The notes beneath the pieces are model-generated. The model searched no databases and was not told where the DNA came from. It was given only the letters and a program-made list of their open reading frames with translations. The translations under genes and the position numbers were made by a program. This document shows, piece after piece, positions 44,050 to 52,348 of a stretch of DNA of 64,000 nt (position 1 is the stretch's first letter; the number at the start of each line of letters is the position of its first letter). The stretch is from Bog-473 sp963770645 (GTDB lineage: Bacteria; Actinomycetota; Acidimicrobiia; Acidimicrobiales; RAAP-2). The stretch spans positions 1-64,000 of the forward strand of contig CAVYQL010000004.1 of the NCBI GenBank assembly GCA_963770645.1, in the 5' to 3' direction.

Positions 44050-45265
44050 GCTTGGTCACCCTGGCGTTTCGGCGAGCCATTGCTTCGTCGTACGTTGCTA
44101 ACAACGTCTCTCGGGACCGTTCCTCGGAATGATGATCTAAGTAGGTCTGTCGAGCTCCCCGGTGGAGGTCTGGCCACGAGGCCGACTGGTCCCACGCCAC
44201 GCGGACGGCGGCGGCGAGTGATTCGTGGTCCCCGCAGCGGAAAAGGAAGCCATTGACGCCTGGACGGATGACCTCGCTGAAATTTCCGACGTCACTTGCG
44301 ATGATGGGAGTACCGGCCGCGAAGGCCTGGACCGCGGCCACAGGCACTCCGGCTTCGTACCACTCGGAGGGCAGAATCAGAAAGCGTGCCGCGGCGAGCT
44401 CGGCACGCACTGTGCACTGGTCGGCCCATCCCCTGTAGTCAATGGCGGGATGACTGGCGGCACTTCGTTCGACCGTTTTACGCAATGAGCCGTCCCCGAG
44501 TATCACGAGCTTGGGTGGGTCCGTCATCACTTCCCATGCCCGGAGCAGGGCCGTCACTCCCTTCACTGGCTCGAGACGACCGAGGTAGAGACAGTGATTC
44601 GATCGCGGCCCCTGGGTGCCCGGATCCTTCACGGCGTGCGGACGGACGGCGATGCGGCTCGCTGGGATCCCCTCCCGAGTGAGGGTTGTCTTCAAGACGG
44701 TCGAGGGCGTGATCCAGCCGTCCACGTCCCGGTGGAAAGTACCGAGGCTGCGGTGAAGGGCCAGGCTGGTCGTGAGGGCGGCTGACGCGAGCAGACTGTC
44801 GTGATAGCAGCGGTGGACGACGCCAGGCGTCTTCACCTTCTTCCCGACGCAAAGTTCGCAGAGCTTCCCACCACGGTACAGGTTCGCCTGCACGCACGAA
44901 TAGCGAAAGCTGTGCGCGGTCGCCACCGTAGCGGCCCCGCGTCGAGCGCTTACTCGGAACACGACCGGAGAGACAACAGGAAACGGGGTGTGAACGTGGA
45001 CCACGTCCGGCTCGAACGCCGTGAGAGCGCTCTCCAGCTCGGCCGCCACCGAACGGTTCCAAATGGAGTCCAGGCCCACGCGCAGCTTCGAGGCCTTGCG
45101 CAGGGTGTCAGCGTTGTCGACGATGAACTGATCGACCTGATGATCAGACTCGAGCAGCATGATCCGGTCGTTCTCAATGACTGCTTCGGCGCCTCCGGCC
45201 TTCGGATCCGGGTTCCGCTCCCCGCCCGGTCGCAGCGACCGGTTGTGGATCTGCAACACCCTCAC
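44024..45265 (-). CDS. GT4-type glycosyltransferase
   Basis: The start is GTG at 45265, overlapping the sulfotransferase stop as GTGA. The 413-residue GT-B enzyme has an N-terminal acceptor domain (PKAGGAEAVIENDRIMLLES, VVHVHTPFPVVSP) and a nucleotide-sugar domain (LYLGRLEPVKGVTALLRAW, ILGDGSLRKTVE, LPSEWYEAGVPVAAVQAFAA). The first Glu of the EX7E motif is present, while the second is apparently Gln (VQA). It transfers one sugar of the repeat unit in the cytoplasm. A Cys-containing insertion (GKLCELCVGKKVKTPGVVHR) is present and typical of some GT4 proteins. Confidence 0.88.
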   Translation of the reverse strand: MRVLQIHNRSLRPGGERNPDPKAGGAEAVIENDRIMLLESDHQVDQFIVDNADTLRKASKLRVGLDSIWNRSVAAELESALTAFEPDVVHVHTPFPVVSPVVFRVSARRGAATVATAHSFRYSCVQANLYRGGKLCELCVGKKVKTPGVVHRCYHDSLLASAALTTSLALHRSLGTFHRDVDGWITPSTVLKTTLTREGIPASRIAVRPHAVKDPGTQGPRSNHCLYLGRLEPVKGVTALLRAWEVMTDPPKLVILGDGSLRKTVERSAASHPAIDYRGWADQCTVRAELAAARFLILPSEWYEAGVPVAAVQAFAAGTPIIASDVGNFSEVIRPGVNGFLFRCGDHESLAAAVRVAWDQSASWPDLHRGARQTYLDHHSEERSRETLLATYDEAMARRNARVTKLVGVAHDQ

Positions 45266-46251
45266 GGTCGTGCTGTTTCGGTCGCCGAGCCCAAAACCGA
45301 CAGCCAGGATGGGGCTGACGAGAGTGACTCCGGGCAGTGCCGGGAGAGCAGCGTGCGGAGCTCGTCTGCTTCTTCGGCGAGAGCATGCTGGAGCTCCTCG
45401 AGTGCATCGAGGGGCATGTCGCTCGGGCGGAGGTTGGCCCGCCTGACCCGCTCACGAAACTCAAACGGCATCACCGCCTTTGTCGTGCTGCGCAGCCAGT
45501 CCCTGCGGCCGGCCCACCGGATGGCACCCTGCAGCAACCTGCTACGCGGCTGACCCGATACGTTGACCGGATTGAGGTCGACTGCAACCGTTGGATCGAG
45601 TCCGAGGAAGCTGAACAGCGAACGCCCCACCGTCGCTGGATCGCGGTTCAGTTCCTCGTAGAACAGGATCCGCACTCGCTCGGCGCCGAAAGTCTCCAGG
45701 AATGGGGCCAACTGCTTTGCGTACCGGCCCATACCCACGTAGTGCCAGATGTGGTGCCAGCCACGCCGAATTCGGTCGGCTTCACTGTCGAGCGCCCGCC
45801 GGAAGTCGTCGAGCGGTTCCAGACCACGTGCCCGCTGGTACGAGTAGGCAGAGAAGGCGCGGGCGGCCGGATCGCGAAGGATGACGACGAGCTTGGCCTC
45901 GGAAAAGTAGCGCTGCAGAGTAGGCACTGAGCGATCGGCGTAATACAACGTAGAGACCGAGGCATCTCCGCGGCTGACCTTGCGACCGGCCGAATGGTAC
46001 AAGGAAAGGTACTTGTCACTGTCCGTGACGGCTACTCGGTTGATGCTGACGTCATCCCCTGGCCCCGTAAACGCAACTTTCTCACCCGAGAAAGCCAGAA
46101 AGCTCGGCTCCTTTGGGTTTGTCACGAACGCGTCGGGGTGGCGGCGCAGAATCTCGGCAAGGGCGGTCGTCCCGCTGCGGGCCGCGCCGATTATGAAAAA
46201 ATTTGGTGACGTCCCACGCGGCCCGGCGTTCGACCCGACGGCGGCAGTCAC
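45262..46251 (-). CDS. sulfotransferase of the polysaccharide cluster
   Basis: The start is GTG at 46251, overlapping the upstream glycosyltransferase stop as GTGA. The longer frame overlaps that gene and lacks family features. The 329-residue protein carries the PAPS 5'-phosphosulfate loop FIIGAARSGTT (19-29) and the 3'-phosphate site LRDPAARAFSAY (125-136), typical of the heparan-sulfate-like sulfotransferase domain. The distal region PVNVSGQPRSRLLQ is also usual. It is expected to place sulfate on a sugar of the repeat unit. Because it is translationally coupled on both sides to GT4 genes, a sulfated polysaccharide is likely. PAPS synthesis genes are not in the window. Confidence 0.88.
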   Translation of the reverse strand: MTAAVGSNAGPRGTSPNFFIIGAARSGTTALAEILRRHPDAFVTNPKEPSFLAFSGEKVAFTGPGDDVSINRVAVTDSDKYLSLYHSAGRKVSRGDASVSTLYYADRSVPTLQRYFSEAKLVVILRDPAARAFSAYSYQRARGLEPLDDFRRALDSEADRIRRGWHHIWHYVGMGRYAKQLAPFLETFGAERVRILFYEELNRDPATVGRSLFSFLGLDPTVAVDLNPVNVSGQPRSRLLQGAIRWAGRRDWLRSTTKAVMPFEFRERVRRANLRPSDMPLDALEELQHALAEEADELRTLLSRHCPESLSSAPSWLSVLGSATETARP

Positions 46252-47435
46252 ATTCCCCGGGCCACGTTCGGTCGCACGTCGAGGTGCCAGCGGTCGGCGT
46301 CGTGGACCCGCGTACGGTATGCCTGGACGAGCGTGTGGGACATGCGCTGATCGGTGCAGAGGTCGATCAAAGCTTCCTGGGTGAGCTTGGACTGCCGCGT
46401 CCATTCCTCGGGCTGGCGCAAGAGTGAGATTTCGCTCACCGCGTGTGCTGGGCTGTCGACGTGGATACCGATGCGATCGCCGTCGATGGACGCCAGGTTG
46501 CGGACGACCGAGGGCAGCCCGATGCGGGCCGCCTCGAGCACCGTCATGGGAACACCGACCTCCCACGCCGCGGTATGCAAACAGATGTGGCTGGAGGCAA
46601 GGAGTTCCAGAGCCGCGACCCGATCCAGCCAGCCCGTCACCGTGACCCCGAGCTTCTCCAACCCGGTACGCAGACGAGCATCACCGTCACCGATCCAAGT
46701 CCAGTCGACGTCAACTCCCCGATCTCGCGCGATCCTGACCACGTCCATGAAGAAATCGGGATCTTTCTGAGGGCAAATGCGGCCGACGCTGGTGACGCGA
46801 ACACGGTCCAACGGTCCCGGGCCCTCGGCGCGGTCCATGAGCTCGGGAGGCAGATTCGGCGTGTTGACGGCTCGAATCACCCGCCACCGACCCGAAAGGG
46901 AAGCGGCCAAGCGGCCTTCATGTTCGCTCGCCGCCAACAACGTCCCCGTTCGCCAGGCGAGCACCCGCTCCACCATCCGAATGACGGCCTGCTTCGACGG
47001 GCTCAGATCCGTGCGCTCAAAGGCGAAGCAATGGGGGGTATAGACGATGGTCGACCTCGGGATCGTCGGCAGCGCCCGCACGTATGCGCCCGCGTAGGAG
47101 CTCTGTGCATGGACGATGTCGGGCCGAAGCTCACGGTAAGCACGAGCCAGCTGCTGCATCGAGTTGATAACGCCGACCCGCGGACCTGCGTCAATGTAGG
47201 TCACCGATTCCCGTCGCTCCGTATGGCCGAAGTGCGGTCGCCGACGCAGGATCAGGACGGTGTGCTCCGCCTCCGGAACGCTGGCGATCATTCCGTGGAT
47301 GCTCGTGGCGACGCCCCCTCCGAATGACTCCGAGACGTGGAGGACAGCCAACCGATCGCGTGATGCGCGTATTTCCGGGGACCGAGGCCACTCGATTCTC
47401 GTCAATGAGTCCTCCCGGGAATGGCGCGACGGCAC
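46248..47435 (-). CDS. GT4-type glycosyltransferase
   Basis: The 395-residue GT-B enzyme has an N-terminal half with LAVLHVSESFGGGVATSIHG and ELRPDIVHAQSSYAGAYVRA. The C-terminal half has TSVGRICPQKDPDFFMDVV, WIGDGDARLRTGLEKLG and the nucleotide-binding HTAAWEVGVPMTVLEAARIG. The GGGVATSIHG loop is typical of group-1 glycosyltransferases. It is the first gene of the leftward unit GT4-sulfotransferase-GT4-polymerase-flippase. It would add a sugar to the lipid-linked oligosaccharide in the cytoplasm. The donor and linkage cannot be told. Confidence 0.88.
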   Translation of the reverse strand: MPSRHSREDSLTRIEWPRSPEIRASRDRLAVLHVSESFGGGVATSIHGMIASVPEAEHTVLILRRRPHFGHTERRESVTYIDAGPRVGVINSMQQLARAYRELRPDIVHAQSSYAGAYVRALPTIPRSTIVYTPHCFAFERTDLSPSKQAVIRMVERVLAWRTGTLLAASEHEGRLAASLSGRWRVIRAVNTPNLPPELMDRAEGPGPLDRVRVTSVGRICPQKDPDFFMDVVRIARDRGVDVDWTWIGDGDARLRTGLEKLGVTVTGWLDRVAALELLASSHICLHTAAWEVGVPMTVLEAARIGLPSVVRNLASIDGDRIGIHVDSPAHAVSEISLLRQPEEWTRQSKLTQEALIDLCTDQRMSHTLVQAYRTRVHDADRWHLDVRPNVARGM

Positions 47436-47650
47436 GAGCTCACATCCGCCCGGTCGACCAGGTCACAGCGCTACGGACGTGGCGGAGCGACTTGGGTCAA
47501 CAGGGCTACCTGCGACGCTTCAGAGCCGGAGAAACCACCTGTGATACGTCTGAGCCGCCCCCCGGATGTATTTTCCGCCCCTCCACCCGGGTCCGTACAC
47601 TGATGGCTCACGTCGGAGGCGCTGGGATCGAATGGCATGGGTAGATTGCC

Positions 47651-48895
47651 GTGATAGGCGGATTGGCGCGGCGGACGCGCCATGGAGGCGGAGCCGGGAA
47701 GCCAGGGACCGGAGCATCGCGAAGAGGAGCCGCGGTGGTGATGCTCGTCGTTGCGATGGCGGCGCTCGTGTCAGCGTGCTCGGGGCCAGCCACCACCCAA
47801 CCCAAAACAGCGTCTGACGTGCACGCCCTGCTGAGCGTGGTCGATGTGTCCCCGAACTCGGGCCCTACAACTGGGGGAACGCTTGTCCAGATCAGAGGTA
47901 CGGGAGTCAGTGGAACTACCAAGGTGATGTTTGGCTCGGTAGCGGCTTTGACCTTTCACGTCGTGTCAGATACCGAATTGACCGCTATCTCGCCTCCACA
48001 GTCGGCCAGTATTCAAACTGTCTCGGTGACCACGCCCCACGGCGCCAGCGCACCGGGTGCGATCAACGATCAGTTCACTTACGACGCCCCCACTCCGGTC
48101 GTCAGTGCCGTGACCCCCGCCTCCGGTCCCGTCGGCGGTGGCACCCTGGTGACGATCACGGGATCCGGATTCGTCGGGGCCGGAAAGGTGCGCTTCGGAA
48201 CCGTGCTTGCGGCTCGCTTCACGGTGGTATCTGACAGCGTCATCATGGCCGTCACCCCGGCCCAGCTCCCCGGGCCGCATCCGGTGTACGTGACCACGTC
48301 CGGAGGGTCCAACGCTTTGGTAACCGATGAGGTCGAGTTCAGGGCTCTTTCTCCGGTCCCGACCGTCACCTCCGTGACGCCTGCGACGGGCCCGACCACG
48401 GGGGGCACCATGGTCACCATCACCGGAAGCGGGTTCGGCGACGCGACGAAGGTGGCCTTCGGACCGCTGCTGGCCACGAACTTCACCGTCGTGTCCGGTA
48501 CGGAGATCACAGCCGTCACGCCTGCCCAGGTGCAAGGGACCCGTCCGGTCTATGTCATCACGCCGGCTGGGAGGAATTCGACGGCGCTTGGGAGTCTCTT
48601 CACCTTCGTCGCGTCGGCCCCGTCGGTCACGGCCGTCACGCCGAGCTCGGGTCTCACCACTGGTGGCACCAGTGTCACCTTGACGGGAACCGGGTTCTCC
48701 GGCGCGACCAAGGTGGAATTCGGTGCTGTGCCGGCCAGTAGTTTCACGGTGGTGTCGGCCACTGAGATCATCGCTGTGACCCCGGCTCAACGAGCCGGAA
48801 CCCGGCCGGTCCTCGTCACCACGCCCCTCGAAGGGACCAATGTGCCGGGCGGTGCGCCTGACTCCTTCACCTACACCGCTGCGGGGCCGACGTGA
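47651..48895 (+). CDS. exported lipoprotein with four IPT/TIG domains
   Basis: The 414-residue protein has a GTG start, a basic N-terminus, a hydrophobic stretch and the lipobox VSAC with Cys43. Four IPT/TIG domains follow, each about 87 residues. Each opens with VTPxSGPTTGGTxVTITGxG and ends with a TTPxG segment. Such stiff Ig-like rods occur in cell-surface proteins. It is divergent from the polysaccharide operon and upstream of the chain-length kinase on the same strand. It might span the envelope or bind the polymer. The four domains are very alike, so recent internal duplication is likely. Confidence 0.87.
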   Translation: MIGGLARRTRHGGGAGKPGTGASRRGAAVVMLVVAMAALVSACSGPATTQPKTASDVHALLSVVDVSPNSGPTTGGTLVQIRGTGVSGTTKVMFGSVAALTFHVVSDTELTAISPPQSASIQTVSVTTPHGASAPGAINDQFTYDAPTPVVSAVTPASGPVGGGTLVTITGSGFVGAGKVRFGTVLAARFTVVSDSVIMAVTPAQLPGPHPVYVTTSGGSNALVTDEVEFRALSPVPTVTSVTPATGPTTGGTMVTITGSGFGDATKVAFGPLLATNFTVVSGTEITAVTPAQVQGTRPVYVITPAGRNSTALGSLFTFVASAPSVTAVTPSSGLTTGGTSVTLTGTGFSGATKVEFGAVPASSFTVVSATEIIAVTPAQRAGTRPVLVTTPLEGTNVPGGAPDSFTYTAAGPT

Positions 48896-49165
48896 TAGCC
48901 GTCTCGCCGCAATCGGGTCACGCCGAGTTTGAGTCCGCTCGCGACCGGGCCCCAAGACTGCACGAAACAACGGCGATATCTTTGGTGAGATCGGGGCGTG
49001 GTAATCGAGCAGATGCGGGTGCGACAGAGACCGCAAGGCAAACAAGCAAGACGGCTTGGCGCGGCGGCAGGTTCCGCTGCCAAGAGGACGGCGGGCGTGA
49101 AAGGAAGAAATGCATTGCTCTAGCACACACCGGGTGATCTTCGTGGCTGAACGGCAGAGCCCCAG
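48896..49165. other. intergenic region before the chain-length kinase
   Basis: No coding frame is supported on either strand, and no clear repeat or hairpin was seen. It probably holds the promoter for the Wzz/Wzc-type gene. Confidence 0.35.
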
Positions 49166-50782
49166 ATGACGACGGAAAGCGGCACCGTGAACCTGCGCAC
49201 CTACCCTCGGGTTCTTTTGCGGCGGAAGTGGTGGGTAGTCGGCTTTGCCGTCCTTGGTCTCGTCGGAGGCGGCGTCTACACCTTCGCGGCGCACAAGCAT
49301 TACTCGGCGACGACACAACTCGTCTTACAGACGCCGGCCGGGTCTTCCACGACGGCCACCGGCGCGACGAGCGCGGAGGCCACGCAGTTGCAGTTGCTGA
49401 CCAACACAGCCATCGTCGACGCGGTCCAGTCCCGTCTCGGTCTCTCCACGCTCGACGTCTCAGTGAGCGATGAAGGCGCGACGAACGCGATCTCCCTCAC
49501 CGCCACAGCCCGTTCGGCCGACCAGGCTGCTCAAATCGCCAATGCATACGCGACAGAAGCGATCAACTACGAAAACACGTTGGCGCTCAAGAACATCACC
49601 CGGGCCGAGGCCCAGCTCGAGCAGGAGATCAACAGCGCACAGAAACTACTGCCGGCGACGTCAGGAACCCCTCAGGGCACCGCCTTGGGGGACCAGCTGG
49701 CCGCACTGCTGGGGCAGTACTCGGAGCTCCAGGTGCAGGCAGCCGGGAATCCCGGGGGCATCACAGTCTTTTCCGCGGCCACGCCGCCGACGACGCCCAG
49801 CTCGCCAAAGCACTGGGTGATCATCCTGATCGGTCTGATCGCCGGACTGCTCGTGGGGATGTGCGCGGCCTTCATCGTCGACAGCCTCGATGACTCGATC
49901 CGATCTGAAGAGCAGCTGGAGACACTGACCTCGGGCGCACCGATCTTCGGTCTGGTCCCGCGGATCAAGGGGAGGCGTTCGCGGTCCACGCCGTATTTGG
50001 CCTCCCTCACCGAGCCACACTCGCCCGCAGCAGAGGCGTACTGGGCCCTTCGCACCTCTCTCAAGTACGCCGGTGTCCACGGGCGAGTGACATCGGTGCT
50101 CGTCACCAGTCCCGCCGCTGACGAGGGGAAGACCACCACGGTGGCGAACATGGGCGTGGTGCTCTCGAAGGCCGGCCAACGGGTCCTACTGGTAGCGGTG
50201 GACTTCCGCCGCCCTCGATTGTCTTCGTTCTTCGGTCTGAGCGACGCTGTCGGCATCTCCTCGATCGTCACCGGTGAGGCCACGCTCGAAGAGGCCCTCC
50301 AAGAGGTCCCCGGCCTTCCAGGATTGACCTACCTCGGCACCGGTCCCGCTCCTCCCGACCCCGCCGGCTTCCTCAGCGACCCCAAGACGGAGGAGGTCTT
50401 CCACACGCTGAGTCAGCGGTTCGACGCGGTCATCTACGACAGCCCGCCGGTCGTTCCGGTCACCGACGCAGTCCTCCTGGCCGAGCAGACCGATCTCTCA
50501 CTCGTCGTTGTCGCCACCGGTGTGACGAACAAGAGTTCGTTGCGGCGAGCCCAAGAACGGCTCACGGGAGCCGGTGTCGAGCGCGTCGGGATCGTGCTGA
50601 ACGACATCTCAGGCGAGATCCGCGAGGTGGCAAGAGGCTATGGCTATACAACGAAGGACTTTCGAAACGACAGCGGGTCCAATGTGACGAACGGGAATTC
50701 CAACGGCACTGCCGAAAAGCAGCTTGAATCGGTGACCGTGGGCGCGGGAACCACCTCGTCGACCAATCATCACGAGGACTGA
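49166..50782 (+). CDS. polysaccharide co-polymerase fused to a BY-kinase (Wzz/Wzc type)
   Basis: The 538-residue protein has a Wzz domain bounded by membrane helices at about 22-42 and 216-236. The intervening region is extracytoplasmic and helical. The cytoplasmic kinase has Walker A SPAADEGKTT (315-324), Walker A-prime VLLVAVDFRRP (340-350, with Val-Asp in place of the usual Asp-Ala) and Walker B VIYDSPP (422-428). It controls chain length and export of the polysaccharide. The C-terminal tail is Asn/Ser/Thr-rich with only two Tyr (GYGYTTKDF), whereas most BY-kinases have a Tyr cluster. It belongs with the Wzx/Wzy genes to the left. Confidence 0.9.
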   Translation: MTTESGTVNLRTYPRVLLRRKWWVVGFAVLGLVGGGVYTFAAHKHYSATTQLVLQTPAGSSTTATGATSAEATQLQLLTNTAIVDAVQSRLGLSTLDVSVSDEGATNAISLTATARSADQAAQIANAYATEAINYENTLALKNITRAEAQLEQEINSAQKLLPATSGTPQGTALGDQLAALLGQYSELQVQAAGNPGGITVFSAATPPTTPSSPKHWVIILIGLIAGLLVGMCAAFIVDSLDDSIRSEEQLETLTSGAPIFGLVPRIKGRRSRSTPYLASLTEPHSPAAEAYWALRTSLKYAGVHGRVTSVLVTSPAADEGKTTTVANMGVVLSKAGQRVLLVAVDFRRPRLSSFFGLSDAVGISSIVTGEATLEEALQEVPGLPGLTYLGTGPAPPDPAGFLSDPKTEEVFHTLSQRFDAVIYDSPPVVPVTDAVLLAEQTDLSLVVVATGVTNKSSLRRAQERLTGAGVERVGIVLNDISGEIREVARGYGYTTKDFRNDSGSNVTNGNSNGTAEKQLESVTVGAGTTSSTNHHED

Positions 50783-50877
50783 GAGCTGCGGCTGCGCCGG
50801 ACACCGATGCAGCCGACCGCCAGGTCGTGGCGCGACGCTGTGCCAGTCGACCTCCCAGCGAGCGCCGGCTTGGATGG

Positions 50878-52140
50878 TCAGCCCAGGTGGAGTGACACGG
50901 GCACCGACCACAGAACAGGCGTTCCCTGCTCGGCTCCCGTCACGTAATAGAGCAGCCCGGCGGTCCCCACCACCTGGGTTCCCTGACTGCCCACCATGAT
51001 CGGGTACATCGTCAGCGGCCCGTTGAACACCTGCTGTGGGGTGCTCCAGTTGACGAGGTCACGGCTGGCGGTGATGTAGACGCCACCAGTGGTGGCCTCG
51101 CGTCCCCACCCGATCCAGACGCCGAGGCTTGCATCGTACTGAACGGAGTAAAGGACACCTCCCAGGTGGGCGAAACCGGGCAAGGCAGTCCCGTCACTGC
51201 CAAGGGCAGGTTGGCTGAACAAGCCGTTTACGTAGTTGAACCACGTACCGGGTCGTCCCGAGGGGTCAGACGAAACGGCCTCGCAGGAAAAACCACCATG
51301 GCATCCGTAGAAGGCCACCCACTGGTGAGTCTGGAAATCCCACACAACGGTCTGGAAGTTGACACCACCGAGTGTGGGAGTCGCCGGCTGAGGCTGCGAC
51401 GCAGTGAGGAACTGTGCGGCCTGGCCCCAGGTTCGCCCGTTGTCGTACGAATAGGCGACGCCCGCAGACGCCCAGAAGTCACCTTTGCCGTTGGCGGTGG
51501 CGTAGGGGCAAAGCTCAGGCGGGGAATCGTCGCAGCCGTAATGGTGCTCGGCATGGAAGAACGCGACCAGCGTGTTTGGCCCGAGCCGATAGACCGAATT
51601 GACCCAACCACCACCGTTGTCCCACGTGAAGCTGGAAGGGATCACAGGGCCGTTGTCGTTCGTGGTCTCGTTGGGCCCTGGGAACGGTGTTGAGCTGAAT
51701 GCCATAGAAGTCGTTCCGGTTGGCCAGAAGACCATCCAGGGGCCAGTCGCACTCGTCGCGTCGGAGAGAGAGGTCGAGTCGTAGTTGCCCGCAGGGATCA
51801 CGTCCAGCGAGTCGTTGGGCTGGTGTTTGGAATTGAGCGCCGACGACGGGACCGTGACCGCCGATGGTGAACCGATCGTGGCCGTGACCGTCGGGGCCGT
51901 CAAAGGCGTCGGAGTCGACGAAGCCGTCGAAGCCGCCAGGGTTTCACCTTGCGGGGCCAACAGGCTCAGCACCAGGAGCGCCAGGGCGACCAGTCCGGTC
52001 CCGATGCCGCAGACGCCGCGAAGAGACGTGGGTCTCAGAGTCATGACGACTGCTCTCGGCACCGTCAACAGCCGTTCGCGGTGCTTTCGTACCATTGCCA
52101 CCTCTGCTCTTCTCGGCCGATGCGTTCCCGAGGTCTTCAT
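50878..52140 (-). CDS. exported Asp-box (BNR-like) propeller protein
   Basis: The 420-residue product has a signal peptide after a basic leader (IGTGLVALALLVLSLLAPQG). The mature protein contains an Asp-box (SYDNGRTWG) and repeated aromatic beta strands such as ASRDLVNWSTPQQVF. These are typical of sialidase-like or GH43/32-like five- or six-bladed propellers. No full catalytic set is identified, so it may bind or cut sugars. Cys pairs (CDDSPPELC, CHGGFSC) suggest disulfides. It is convergent with the kinase gene. The Met at residue 16 or 33 could be the real start. Confidence 0.75.
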   Translation of the reverse strand: MKTSGTHRPRRAEVAMVRKHRERLLTVPRAVVMTLRPTSLRGVCGIGTGLVALALLVLSLLAPQGETLAASTASSTPTPLTAPTVTATIGSPSAVTVPSSALNSKHQPNDSLDVIPAGNYDSTSLSDATSATGPWMVFWPTGTTSMAFSSTPFPGPNETTNDNGPVIPSSFTWDNGGGWVNSVYRLGPNTLVAFFHAEHHYGCDDSPPELCPYATANGKGDFWASAGVAYSYDNGRTWGQAAQFLTASQPQPATPTLGGVNFQTVVWDFQTHQWVAFYGCHGGFSCEAVSSDPSGRPGTWFNYVNGLFSQPALGSDGTALPGFAHLGGVLYSVQYDASLGVWIGWGREATTGGVYITASRDLVNWSTPQQVFNGPLTMYPIMVGSQGTQVVGTAGLLYYVTGAEQGTPVLWSVPVSLHLG

Positions 52141-52348
52141 CGGCCGTCTTTGGTGGCAACCGCGTCAACTTCCGTCTATTTGTCCCTCACAAGTGAGCTC
52201 ATTGTCCATAAATTGAGGGCCTCTTAAATCCGCGCCCGCCAATCTCCCGCGTGCGCGCCACTCGACGCGGCTCCGCTAGGGAGGGCTCCGCTAGAGAGGC
52301 CGTGACGTCATTCTTCATTCTTCCTGAGAGGAGCCGAGAAACGACTGA

